Below, in pieces: positions 35,194 through 45,559 of a stretch of 64,000 nt of DNA. The notes beneath the pieces are model-generated. The model had not been told where the DNA came from and ran no database searches. It saw nothing but the letters and a program-made list of their open reading frames with translations. Source of the DNA: Neoceratodus forsteri (lineage: Eukaryota > Chordata > Ceratodontiformes > Ceratodontidae); assembly GCA_016271365.2 (NCBI GenBank), contig CM028129.1, positions 847,114,501 to 847,178,500 of the forward strand, read 5' to 3'. The position numbers and the translations under genes were made by a program. Each line of letters opens with the position of its first letter. Position 1 is the stretch's first letter.

Positions 35194-35561
35194 TTGTAAC
35201 AGCTCAATATAGAGTAGTTTGTTGTTTTTGATATCCACCACAGAGTAACATCCATATTTTGCACTGAAACCAGGGCTGTCACAATGCGCATCCCCTCCAA
35301 ATAGCAAACCGTTTTTATTTTGTTGTACTGAACTCTTAAGAATGTTTTATTCACGTTGCCATACATTATGTACAGCTGCATGCAAATAGTTTTTGATATC
35401 TGAAAAAAGTTGCCCTATTAACACATGCTATGTCATTGAACTGAAACACTCTCAAAATGTTTGATGGAATACTCCCAGTGAATAAAATGGAAGATGACAG
35501 GCTCAAATTCAACATTGGTATACCAGAGATCAGGTGCTGACTTTTCCATGTATAAATGTTC
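35194..35561 (-). pseudogene. THAP/DDE transposase-like gene, exon with first catalytic Asp
   Basis: Acceptor 'tctatttacattttcag' precedes RNIYTWKSQHLISGIPMLNL, then SLSSSILFTGSIPSN, ILRVFQFNDIACVNRATFF. A one-base frameshift near 35,400 leads to IKNYLHAAVHNVWQRE*NIL (in-frame TAA), then GLLFGGDAHCDSPGFSAKYG, CYSVVDIKNNKLLYIELLQ and donor GTAAAG. The GGD..CDSPGFSAK motif corresponds to GGD.R.DSPGHSAKFG of the family and supplies the first catalytic Asp. The frameshift plus stop show the gene is dead. Confidence 0.85.
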
Positions 35562-35639
35562 CTGAAAATGTAAATAGATGAAATGTGAAACATATCACTC
35601 AAATGAGGAAGATTGCATGTTGCAGTTCATTTTATAATG

Positions 35640-36310
35640 AGACTAGTAAGTCAGGTAGTGCTTAGGAGGTTTTCTTGTAGTGACATGTGAAAGGCCGACT
35701 AAGTAAGGAGTGATGAATTATCTTCTAGCCAGGTGTGCAGTATTTCAGCACTGTCTGGCATTCAACACGATGCATGGTACAACAAAATGGAACACAAAAG
35801 GGTCAAAAGTCTATGTATCATGACATGGTGGACAGATAATTGCAACACATCTAAGGATAAAAATGAAAACAAAACATATATACAGTTCATTGCTTTCAAG
35901 CCGGTGCATGTAGGGACCTTCATAACACACTCATAACACTATCTATTACCAACTTTATACTTGTTTAGCATTCTGGAAAATATATAATACTAGTAACTAC
36001 TGTGATTATGAAGTATAGTGTGATACCCCTCTAAAGGACTTATTCAACAATTAACACAATCATTGTATTACCCAAACATTTAGAAAACCATGACACCTTG
36101 TAAATTCTCATTATGCATATGTAATTATGTATTGAAATACAATATTGATTTTAGCTAACTACTAATTGCCATTATATACTCAGCTGGTAGTTTCATTACA
36201 GGTTACAGAATAATACATAAGTCAGATAATTAACACAACATTATATACATACCCACATACTGTACATGTTTGCTTTACGATCACCATTGTTCCTGTCAAT
36301 TGGCTTATGA
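35640..36310. other. Intron DNA, no feature recognised
   Basis: AT-rich. The Cys-rich exon that I expect between 38,307 and 35,561 was not identified. It may lie here or have been lost when the MITE at 36.3 kb inserted. Confidence 0.35.
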
Positions 36311-36311
36311 C

Positions 36312-38103
36312 AGCTAGGGCCAGATATTCAAAACTTTGCCCCGGGCTAAGACAACACTGCCTGGTGGACAAACATAGCCTGGAGCAAAAAAGCAAGCTAT
36401 ATTCAAAAGGAATAGCCCAGGGCAAACAGCCTCTGAATATAGCATGGGAAAGAGGCCGTGCAAACTGGGCTGGGAGTGCAGGGCAACTGTAGCCCTGGAA
36501 TATGACAGCACTGAATATAGCAACTAGGAAGTGCAAACCACAACAACAACACAGTGCACAGTGATGTGAGGGTAGGTAGAGAGGAACTATATGGCCAATG
36601 TGTGTGCCAGCAAATGTGTGGACCCAGTACAGCTGCAGGCAGCAGCAGATGTGAAAGAACAGTGATCAAAATGGCAAAATATTCCCCGAACCGTTAGCGC
36701 CACGCTAACACGTTAGCGCGTCTTTAGTGCAGAGATAAGCGGTTTGCTGGTGCAAACACGTTAGCCTGGTGCTAAATTTTGCCATATTCTAAAGTGACAT
36801 GCAAATGAGCCTACTTAGATAGTCTCTGGGCAAACAACCACATTAGCATTTCATCATGCCCTGATTTGCATGCAGTTTGCCCAGCGTTACTGCAGGGTCC
36901 CAAAGCTCCACCTGTAGGTCAGTCTAGAAATATAGGGGCTGGCCAGGTCCAACTGTAGCTCCACCTGTAGGTCAGTCAGGCAGTGCATGATGATAGCTGC
37001 AGGCTACATGTGAACAGTACAGCATACCATAGCATATCGTACCCCAGGGGATAACACAGCATAGGCACAGGTGGTGGTGCTGCATGAAACCGTCACACTG
37101 TAGGTCATGCGACAATGCACAGCAGACACTACAGTAGCAAGGGGGCTGGTAGTGTGAGGGACACAGCAATGCCTATGTTATGTAGGGCGGTGATGACCAC
37201 TGCACTGTACATAGTGACAGGCCCAGCTTGCAGGTAATTACTGACAGTGGACAATACTATTACACTGTTGTGTGATCCACAGATGCTGTACTTGTGGCAT
37301 GGCATGCACCCAGTGTCATGTACATGGCCTGCTATGCGTGCTGTGGCATCTGTACAGTAGTGTGGTAGGTGGCTGGGGGGGCATGTAAGATCCGACAGGC
37401 ACACAGGTGGTGGCGTATTCCCACTACTGGCCCATGTGCACTGAGTAATGTGTCCCAGCCTTGTGGCCACACCTGGACCAGTGGTGAGGTCTGACCACCC
37501 ATATACTCTCCCCCACTGACCACCATGCCCACGGTGCTGCAAGTGTGTGCTGGCATCTGTTAGGCACCACAGACATGGTCTGCAGGTGTGTACTACATGG
37601 CCACACTACCATGCTGTTCCCTGTGGGTCGGATCACGCCTTACTGTCTGTGCTTGGCTGGGACAGGTGGCAGCTGCTGGCTTCATGGTGGTGCCATCAGT
37701 GAGCAGCATGTGTCCTACATGTCTGGCATTTTCTAAGTGTCATACTCCTATGTTAGGGTCGAGCAAGCCATGCAAATCCCACGCAAACACTGTGCAATGC
37801 ACCAATGATGTGAAAAGCTGTTTGCCCAAGGTTAAGACCAGCTTTTCCCGGGTGGTAATTTGTACTGTGCTATGGGTTGTGCTACATCACGCTAAACACC
37901 TTAGCACAGTGCTAGTCGCTGAATATCTCATTGCGCCTGTATTGATGTTCACTTTGCCCCTAGCATATCATTATGTTTTGCCCAGCGCTAATGCAGTTTG
38001 TGCGCACAATTTAGCCTTTTGAATATAGCAAACCCACACTACTCCCACGCTAAACCCACACAAACATTTTTGCCCGGTGCTAAGCTTTGAATATTTGGCC
38101 CCA
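36312..38103. mobile_element. Harbinger-like non-autonomous DNA transposon
   Basis: The ends are gggccagatattcaaa (36,315-) and tttgaatatttggcccc (ending 38,103), an inverted repeat. The subterminal zones on both sides are dense in gctaa/ttagc and gggcaaa/tttgccc words (cgctaacacgttagcgcg at 36,703; ttttgcccagcgctaatg at 37,976). The middle (36,960-37,800) is GC-richer, with the 20-bp agctccacctgtaggtcagt repeated 52 bp apart at 36,904 and 36,956. Open frames there have no motif. The same end sequence occurs on the foldback element at 62.4-63.9 kb. GGG..ATATTCAAA ends recall PIF/Harbinger MITEs of amphibians. A 3-bp duplication could not be confirmed. Confidence 0.72.
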
Positions 38104-38306
38104 TATGTATGTGGCATACTGTAATAAATATATATGGTGAATAGTTTCAAAAGACAGTTCTCGGCTACTACAAAAAACCTTTCATGGCCATCTGTGGAAA
38201 GTGAACTTTTAAGAGATACACTAGTTAGACTTGTAAGAGTGGATATATCTGCTTAACTAATAAGCATATAAGGATCACCATAGTCATTAACAACCTATGC
38301 AATCAC

Positions 38307-38499
38307 CTAGACTGTAACGGTGATTGCAGGTTCAAAGCTGGGTCATAGTCCATGTCCTCAGGATCATCTTGGAATTCAGAGACACCAGAATCAAAACCAA
38401 TATCCTCTTCAAAACTATAACTGGTGTTATAATACTTTGGCAACATTTTGGGATGTACCTGAGTACTAACAGACTTCATCCTAGAGGATGTCTGTGTCC
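38307..38499 (-). pseudogene. THAP/DDE transposase-like gene, TQT-motif exon
   Basis: Between acceptor acttttgtacag and donor AG|GTGATT the minus strand reads GTQTSSRMKSVSTQVHPKML, then PKYYNTSYSFEEDIGFDSG, EFQDDPEDMDYDPALN. Repeated (G/S)TQT motifs and the acidic DPEDxDYDP are typical of the linker between the THAP finger and the catalytic part in this family. Joining the exon at 40,927 (ends ..STQTDI + G) gives a G codon, so phase 1 is kept. The exit phase 2 fits AG|G at 35,561. No stop codon. Confidence 0.78.
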
Positions 38500-38759
38500 C
38501 TGTACAAAAGTAATATTTATTGAGCTTCCCAATTGAATGTCTAGGATGTGTGATACACTGACACTTATAATATCACTAGCTCATCTGATTTAATCAGTAA
38601 TATAACATATGATGATTACTGTTGTGCAAAATTGGAAAATTCATTGAGCACTCAGATGGGCTGCTGGCCATGGAGGTGAGTGGAGGGCTGTGCCGGGTGG
38701 CCCAGTTGTGGTATTTGTGGGGGGAGCGGGGTGGGCTCTAACTTAAGACAGGGTGGAGG

Positions 38760-39060
38760 GGTGGAGGGTCCACTAGACACCAGGGACAGGGGAGGGGATT
38801 TTGTTTTTACAAAGATTGAGGACTGGGGCTCAGGGTGACTGGGGGGGTTCTTGATTTGAATTCGGCCAGTGATTGGCTGGGGGGGGGACCTCTAGACACC
38901 AGGGACTTGGGATGGGATTGTTGTTTTTTATTTTTTATTTTGAAAGATTGGAGTCTGGGACTCAGAGTGACTTGGGGGACGGTTCTCTTGATTTGAATTC
39001 ATCCAGTGATCGGCTGGGGTGGGGGGACCACTAGACACCAGGGATGGACATGTCACCCAT
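38760..39060. repeat. Tandem repeat, units of about 120-140 bp with ctagacaccaggga
   Basis: ctagacaccaggga recurs at about 38,773, 38,892 and 39,031. In between are shared blocks ttgatttgaattc, ccagtgat.ggctggg and ctggg.ctcag.gtgact. Diverged units. The same ctagacaccaggga word appears twice at 59,671-59,730. Confidence 0.8.
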
Positions 39061-39242
39061 ATATGAATGCGGGTGAAATTGTGGGTGAAAATTTGCAATT
39101 TTGCCACAATTTCGAGAAATACATCACACAGCAATTTTGAAGGTGAAATAAAATTTTGCAACATCTCTATTGATGATACATGTTATCCAAACAAATTTAT
39201 ACTTTTATTTGAATAGCACATAGTATTAAGCTTTGCGTGAGT

Positions 39243-39419
39243 GAGAGTGGACACAATTAAAGGGATACAGGACCTTCAGGAAGATCTGGAAAAGCTGGGT
39301 AGGTGGTCCAGGATCTGGCAGCTTGGCTTCAATGCCAGGAAATGCAAAGTTATGCATATTGGAGCCAAGAATCCCATGAGGAGAGGTTGAGGGTACTGAA
39401 CATGTACTCCCATGAAAAC

Positions 39420-39455
<36 letters not shown>

Positions 39456-39858
39456 ATGGTTGGGACCTTCAAGTACTTGAAAGGGCTAAATAAGGTTGAT
39501 AAGGAGAGTCTTTTTAAGCTGAGTGGCAACCATAACACAAGAGGACACAGTCTTAAGTTGGATGGTGGGAGGTTTATGAGGGAGGTCAGGAAGCACTACT
39601 TCACAGAGAAGGTGGTGGACACTCAGAATGTGCTGTTGAAAGAAGTCATCTCATGGAAGTCTGTGGGCAGTTTTAAGAGAGGCTGAGATGGGCATAGGGG
39701 GCAGGTAAGGATCATGGGTAGGGATGATGGGAGGAGTGGGAAGGAAGGGCAGGGACAGTAGCTCAAGTTGTGGACCCTGCAATACGAGCAGACTTGATTG
39801 ACCAAATTGTCTTCTTCTACTGGCTTCTTTGTATGTTTCATATGTATGTTTCGTATTA
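39243..39858 (+). mobile_element. CR1-like LINE, 3' fragment with in-frame (GA)n
   Basis: 39,250-39,365 reads LQEDLEKLGRWSRIWQLGFN then ARKCKVMHIGAKN. An internal deletion of about 100 residues leads straight to HEERLRVLNMYSHENR, a (re)n stretch from a GA microsatellite, DMVGTFKYLKGLNKVDKE, TRGHSLKLDGGRF and KHYFTEKVVDTQN, ending GSFKRG* (39,303-39,686). The 3' tail ends cgagcagacttgattgacca and a short repeat of gtatgtttc. It lies in an intron of the THAP/DDE gene. Confidence 0.87.
39421..39452 (+). repeat. (GA)16 microsatellite
   Basis: ggagagagag... fills 39,421-39,452 inside the CR1 frame and would encode alternating Arg-Glu. Other CR1 copies have only RRERRD or similar here. Confidence 0.97.
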
Positions 39859-39859
39859 C

Positions 39860-40380
39860 TATGAATCAGCATATAGCATGAGTAATGAGGCCTCTGCGTC
39901 CTGATTTATCAATAATGTCTAACAAAAGAATGGTTGTAGTCATTTTTTTCCCACAGTGACCAGCTTTTCACTATACTATAAAATACAATGTCTGAGTAAT
40001 GGTGTTCAACCAAGGATGTAATCACCTCTTGCGGTTGCCATGACCACTGTAAACCTCTCCAGCTGAACTCTCGATGTTTACTTGGTTGTCCTGGCAGCTA
40101 CTTAAAGTGATTACATCGTGATTATCCACTGTTACTCAGGCATTATTCTCTATGTTACATTAACTCTCAAGACAATGGACAATGCAGTGGGAGAAGAAGG
40201 ATGTATTCTCATAATACTGAAATAATGCATAGCGGCACTAGGGTTACCATTAACACTCCGATTCAACAAATCAGTGGAATAGGTATTATTGTAAAAGGAC
40301 TGGATGAGGGCAAATGTGATACCACTACACAATAGTTGGAGTAAGGTGGAAACTCAGAATTAAATGCCATTCAGTATAAC
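39860..40380. other. Intron DNA, no feature recognised
   Basis: AT-rich, no motif or repeat end seen on either strand. Confidence 0.4.
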
Positions 40381-40384
40381 CTCA

Positions 40385-40510
40385 GCAGTGTTTGTCAATT
40401 TTGGGAATTGGTACCAAGGTAGCCTTTCTGCAGATGACACCAAGATCAGTAACAGGGTGGAGAGGCACCTTGAAAGGAATTCCTCATCCTGGGGGAAGTT
40501 CAGACTCTGG
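40385..40510 (+). mobile_element. Possible LINE reverse transcriptase scrap
   Basis: The frame reads SLSADDTKISNRVERHLERN, which resembles the FADDTKI motif of CR1 RT. It is short, surrounding motifs are not evident, and it may be a chance match. Confidence 0.35.
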
Positions 40511-40926
40511 TTCCACAACCAGCTTATGGCTCCTTCCCTGAATACAGTGTGCTTGGAGGCCTAGGCCTCTCTCTGAGCTGTACCCCGGGAATTATCCAGT
40601 GCTACCCCACCCTCTAAATGGCACTACTTGTGCAACACAGATGATGACACAACCAGGGGCTAGGACATCTTGAGTGCACTATAGTTAGCAGGTCTCAGTC
40701 AGCTGGTGATGTGGTCTTCAAGAATGTGTAATGTAATTCATACCAACCTTTGTTCACATCTGTCTTGCTGGTCTGCATACTTTTATTTTTAAAATTACCC
40801 ATATCAGGTGATTTCACCTAACTGTCGTCCTGAGTGACTACATTTGGGCTCATATTACAAGACAAAGAGAGAGAAAAGTTACTACAGTAGGTTGACAACA
40901 ATAGTAAGGTATGTCTTCTAACTCAC

Positions 40927-41131
40927 CAATATCAGTCTGTGTGCTGATGGACTGTGGTAATTCAGTTGTAGAACAATTATCCTTACATGTAGGACCATTA
41001 GAACAACAATTTCCATCCACTGGTATTTCCACCTCACTAACAAATATTGTATCTGCCAATATTACTTCTGATGTAGCCTGAGTATTCAAATGCTGCTCCT
41101 GCAGGTCTCTGCTTCTCTTTTTCATCAGTAC
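40927..41131 (-). pseudogene. THAP/DDE transposase-like gene, upstream linker exon
   Basis: Minus-strand frame EVLMKKRSRDLQEQHLNTQ, then TSEVILADTIFVSEVEIPVD, CCSNGPTCKDNCSTTE and SISTQTDI, ending at a good donor, G|GTGAGT (plus-strand 40,921-40,926). The STQTD motif and the exact phase match with the exon at 38,499 tie it to the same gene. The acceptor side (near 41,131) has a weak pyrimidine tract, so the 5' boundary is uncertain. Confidence 0.68.
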
Positions 41132-41545
41132 CTCATTGATAATCTATCAAAGTGGAAATATAGATAATATACCAGTACATAGCATAACATAATTTGCATA
41201 GAGTACAGCTAATATAAAGTAATATGCATAATAATTATGTACTTTTGAAGAATTTATAAAATGAACAAACTCAAACAATAAACCTGCTTGGGCTAGACTA
41301 GTCACTTCTAAATTCTCCTCAGTTCTATTTATTTCCACTTATTTATCACCTTTGTAAACTATGTGTCAGGAAAACTACCACCTACCTCAGACTGGTCCTC
41401 ATGAACTTGCTTCCATGTTAGACTGATAACGTAACATCCATTGTGAACAATATGAACTCAACTTAGCATGTTATGTGAATACACCAAAAAAAAGGAAGGC
41501 CTAATACAAGTAGTTAACACATCATATACCAGCTATTTGGGTAAA
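41132..41545. other. Intron DNA, possible small exon
   Basis: A minus-strand frame at 41,338-41,285 (NRTEENLEVTSLAQAG) ends at a weak donor, AG|GTTTAT, and could be a further short exon. Nothing else recognised. Confidence 0.3.
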
Positions 41546-41551
41546 CTACTT

Positions 41552-41800
41552 TTATGTATTGACAGCTATCATTATCCTTTGCCATTCCAATTTAGCAGTC
41601 ACTGTACATATCCTTTTGGCAGGTGGCATCCCAAGCTCTGTATTATTGCATGGTACAGCTCCAGTCTTGAGACATTTCCTAGAGACTGGCAAAATGTTAA
41701 GAATAATTACAGCAATGTTTGGAGAACAAGAATTTTCAGATTTACTGAAAGCATTATTCCCACCTTCAGCTGATTTTTTTTTATACAACACTAGTAGTGA
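41552..41800 (-). pseudogene. Possible THAP zinc-finger exon of the transposase-like gene
   Basis: The minus strand reads SENSCSPNIAVIILNI, then PVSRKCLKTGAVPCNN and PPAKR. THAP fingers end with CSxHF, a variable loop, then LKxGAVPxxF. LKTGAVP fits well. CSPNI in place of CSKHF, and loss of the final Phe, would be decay. An alternative frame reads FSKHC at the same place, which suggests an indel. The first half of the finger (C..C...FP) was not found. It lies upstream of the linker exon, as expected. Confidence 0.45.
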
Positions 41801-43031
41801 TACATTTTCCCTAATTTATCTAGTTAGCTCACTGTCTAACCCCCTAACATGAGCATACATACATCCTGTAGACCATTCATATCAACAGCTGAATGGTCGG
41901 TGACCGTAGGTGCGGTAGCTGGGGCTCCTGCCAGAGCCAATCCGGAGTCAGCATCAGAAGGCAGGATAACTTGAAGTTGCAGCTAGGCTATAAATAGGCA
42001 GATCCTAGTCACTCACTGAGAGCTGATTTGTTTTTTTCTCCCACCCACCTGCCCGCACGGTCTATATTTTAAATGGTGGATGTGGTAAATGGAAGGTTCG
42101 AGGAACTGGGGATGCTGTGTGAAGAGTAGGGGGTCAGTGGCCATCTTTGAGGTACTAGTGGTGCACTGCACTGTACAAGTATAGTGAGGAAGTGTATGAC
42201 AGAGGAGTTCAACACCTGGCTGAGAGAATGGTGTCGATCAAAGGGGTATGAGATAATGGGGGTCTAGGGTAGGTTTGGGACAATAGTGATCTGTTCGCAT
42301 AGGACAGATTACACTTGAGCAGGGAGGGGCAGAGAGTGTTTTAACAGAGGGATACATAGAGATAATGTTTAATTTTAACTAGGCAGTGGGGTTGGCGAGT
42401 GAGCATCTAAAAGGAGGGGTCTCCGAAGGGGGGGCCAAAAGAGCCTGTGCCCCTTACCAACAGTGATGGATCCAGAGTGGGTTTGATGGAGGGGGTTGAG
42501 AAGGGTGGAACAAGTGGTAAGGAAGGAAGGTTGTCTCCTTGAATGCTATAAGCCTAGGAAGCAAAACTACAGACCATGCTATTTTGGTGGGGGGAGGGCA
42601 TAGCCGCCATCACAGAAACATGGGCCAACTAACACCAGAACTTGGACCTAATGATCCCAGGGCATAGGAGCATCAGGAAGGATAGGGCCAGGAGGAAAGG
42701 GGGAGGGTGGTGATTTATGTGAGGGAGGAGATTAGGTGTGCAAGGGAAGAGGGGTAGATGGGTAGAACTGGGGCCTTGTGGGTGCAGTTCCAGGGTGCAA
42801 GAAATATGACTGTCAGGATGGGGGAGGTATACAGGCCACTGGCTCAAGATGAGGACTTGCGTAGTGTGATAACAGAGCAAATTTGGAAGGTGTGCATGAA
42901 GGGTAATACAGTGATCGTGGGGGACTTTAATCTGCAAGGAGTGGACTGGAGTACCCCAGTGACATCGAATGCCAGGGAACAGAAACTCCTGGAAGCATTC
43001 CAGGACAGTCTCCTAACACAAACTTCAAAAA

Positions 43032-44490
43032 GTCAGGCTGCGCTCCAGATGAAGTGGGTGCTGGAAAAAATACCAGACAAATAAGAAATAAAGCAAACCA
43101 GCACTCCAGGCTTCAGAAAAATGCAGGGAGAATATTTATTGAAGTTTTTTACTAAAATAAAAAATACTTACAATTGTAGGCAATAAAAATACAACACTAA
43201 TGTACATTCCTTGACATAAACACTCTTCTCCAGCCTCAGTGCTTCAGGGCAAAGCTATCCTTTCATCAGGAGGCGTAACCACAGTTCAAAAATCAGTGAT
43301 TTAAATACTTAATCAAACAGGTGTTTCAAATATAAAATTTTAACATAAACCAATGTGAATATGCAACTAGTTTAGATGTCACACCAATGTGAAGACAACT
43401 CTAATTAGTGTCCTGGCTCAAATAATTTTATTAGAATTCCAAGATTAGAGAACCAAAGCACTGCTGTGTTGCCATTGACAGACAAGAAACAAGTGCATAA
43501 CACTATTAAAAAAAGAAAAACACAAGTATTAAAAAATACTTTTATATTTAAACATCTATAACATTATGGATTTAGTTATGCACAAATCTGACAACTCTAA
43601 ATGTGCATTCTAAATCCCATATATTGCTCAAAAACTTTTTTTAAACACTGCTCTTAATAATTCTATTATTGCAGTATATCAAAAGAAAAGATGTTATTTC
43701 CTTATAGCTATATTGTATGTATAATACCATTACACTAAAACATTTCGTTTACATTGTATACCAAAGCAAGGTACAGAGAAAATGCAAAAGGAAGAAGAAA
43801 AGGGGAAAAGGAAAGGAAAAGGAAGGAGGAGGGAGGGGAAAGGGTGAAAAAAAGAAGAGACGTTTTAAAAAAACTTTGATACTTCAAATATAAATCTAAA
43901 ATCCTAATTTTCATGTTCTATCTACATAGAGACATGTTATTCACTACACAACTGTACATAATGTCAGAAAAGATGTCACTCCCATATCTAAGCATGTACT
44001 GTATATGAGATTGCCATTCCATTCTGTCATTAAAACCTAAAGGTCTCAAAGTTTTAAGTTTAAAGATCCACATAGACTCTTTTTTGTCTAAATCCAGTTT
44101 TCTATCTCCACCCCTAATTTTAATTGGTGCCTGATCTATAGCCATGTAATTAATTTTATGTGCTTGAGCATCCAATAAACCTGACAAATGTCTACCAACA
44201 GGATGTTCCATATCTTTCCTTTGTATAGCCCTGTAGTGTTCCTGTATTCTCACTTTGAGACAGTGCATAGTCTGTCCCACATACACCTTACCGCCGGAAC
44301 ACCACAGGACATATAACACAAATTTGGATGAGCAAGTCAGAAAACTGACGATTCTAACTTCCTTGGCCCCTCGATTGCTTGGATTAATAAATGATTTACT
44401 CTGTATCGCAGATCTACAAGTTTTACACCTTTTGCAAAGAAAAAAACGTGGATTAGAACTCATCCAGGACCTCGAGGTAACTGATCCTAG
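43032..44490 (-). mobile_element. Penelope-like element, 3' part
   Basis: Inserted in the CR1, with tcctaacacaa (about 43,013) and tcctagcacag (about 44,485) as a probable 11-bp duplication with two mismatches. The element is 5'-truncated: the reverse transcriptase is absent and only the linker and GIY-YIG endonuclease remain, followed by about 880 bp of 3' sequence that contains an A/G-rich tract (43,785-43,860) and ends in 'attgaagttttttactaaa' (plus strand). Confidence 0.85.
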
Positions 44491-44493
44491 CAC
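43918..44493 (-). pseudogene. Penelope GIY-YIG endonuclease domain
   Basis: The 191-codon frame reads FFLCKRCKTC (Cys cluster of the linker), then FVLYVLWCSGGKVYVGQT (GIY-YIG signature positions), LKVRIQEHYRAI (catalytic Arg and His region), HPVGRHL and the end WIFKLKTLRPLGFNDR. In Penelope-like elements this domain nicks DNA to start reverse transcription and lies after the RT. The frame is open through the whole domain, but the upstream Met falls in CR1-derived or junction sequence. It is a relic without RT. Confidence 0.88.
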
Positions 44494-45229
44494 AGTTGGT
44501 TACTAAGCTGACTTGATAGGGTGATATGCTAGATCTACTTCTATCCAACGGGGAGTCTGTAATGGAGGTGGGGGTGGCGGACTCACTGGCAGGTAGTGAC
44601 CACCAATCCTTGTGGTTCATGCTGAACATGGGCAGGGAGGCAGTGAGTACAGGGAACAGGATGGTTGAATTTGTAAAAGTGGACTTCATTAAGATGGGTA
44701 AAATCTTAGAATCTTAGGAGAGTACCTGGCAGGAATTCAATCACACTGGAATGCGACACACAAAGAAAAAAAACAACAAATTGGGGTTTTTGGAGGCTAC
44801 TGGGACCTGCGCCAAACTGCAAAGCAAAAAAGGAATGATGGCAGGGACTGCAGAATGACCTGACTAAACTGGAGTAGTGGTCGGAAGAATGGTAGCTGGA
44901 GTTCAATGCTAAAAAGTGCAAGGTGATGCACTTTGAAGTGAATAACCTAAGGAGGAGCCAGATGAGGTGGTATCCTGCAAGACAGTGGGGATATTCAAAA
45001 GGGGATGGGACAGGGTAAGAGCTGGGGTTATTATGAATGGGGGAGGGGGGGCAACTGCGAGATAGAGGTGCTAGCTGTACATTCGAGCCGACTTGATAGA
45101 CCATGTGGCCTGTTTCTGCTGGCAAATTTTGTATGGTCATAACTCTGTCCTCTTGGATGACAACATCTGTTATCTCTGCCCCCATCCACCCTTGCCCTCC
45201 TTCCCTTGTGGTATTGGGCCATCGCTTTA

Positions 45230-45372
45230 TTTCATGAACACTGAGCAGAAGTACTCACTGAGTACTCAGAAAGCAGCAATCCAGTACAAGGGCTTACGAG
45301 CAGACTAGATGGGCCAGACGGTCATTTTCTGTTGACAATTTCCATGTTTCTATGTTGTTTCTATGTTGAGTA
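45230..45372 (+). mobile_element. CR1-like 3' terminal scrap
   Basis: It ends with cgagcagactagatgggcca (45,297-) and tttctatgttg repeats (45,344-45,369). This is the same 3' ending as the CR1 copies at 39.8 and 45.1 kb. No coding part remains. Confidence 0.7.
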
Positions 45373-45559
45373 CCTCTGCTTGGTCTTCCCTTTTTTCAGT
45401 CCATCCACCCTTTCTACTGATTCTAACAATGTCATCCCTACAACTTCTCATCACCCTTATGTGTTTAAATAACCCCTTTCCCCCATTCAGATCTCCTGAG
45501 CCAATTTCAGTTCCTTTCCTGCCTCGGCCACCCTGGCTGCCCTGCTCACCTCTCTAGAA

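Larger units (their letters stand above)
42040..45125 (+). mobile_element. CR1-like LINE split by a Penelope-like element
   Basis: The 5' part (42,180-42,350) carries the end of a CR1 ORF1 esterase-like frame, FNTWLREWCRSKGYE. Endonuclease follows at 42,600-43,025: AAITETWAN, then WVQFQGARN, GEVYRPLAQDEDL, VIVGDFNLQGVDWSTPVTSN and LLEAFQDSLL. After the 1.46-kb insertion it resumes at 44,497: LTQ...GDMLDLLLSNGES, VGVADSLAGSDHQSLWF (44,526-). A large internal deletion leads to LEFNAKKCKVMHFEVNN (44,898-) and the 3' tail with cgagccgacttgatagacc (45,085-). It has several stops and frameshifts. Confidence 0.85.

Noticed and set aside
37129..38022. Open frames of 137 and 144 codons inside the Harbinger-like element
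   Set aside because: No transposase or Myb-like motif. They overlap on opposite strands in a GC-richer stretch.
41559..41852. 97-codon plus-strand frame
   Set aside because: It is the complement of the better-supported THAP-like minus-strand segment and has no motif of its own.
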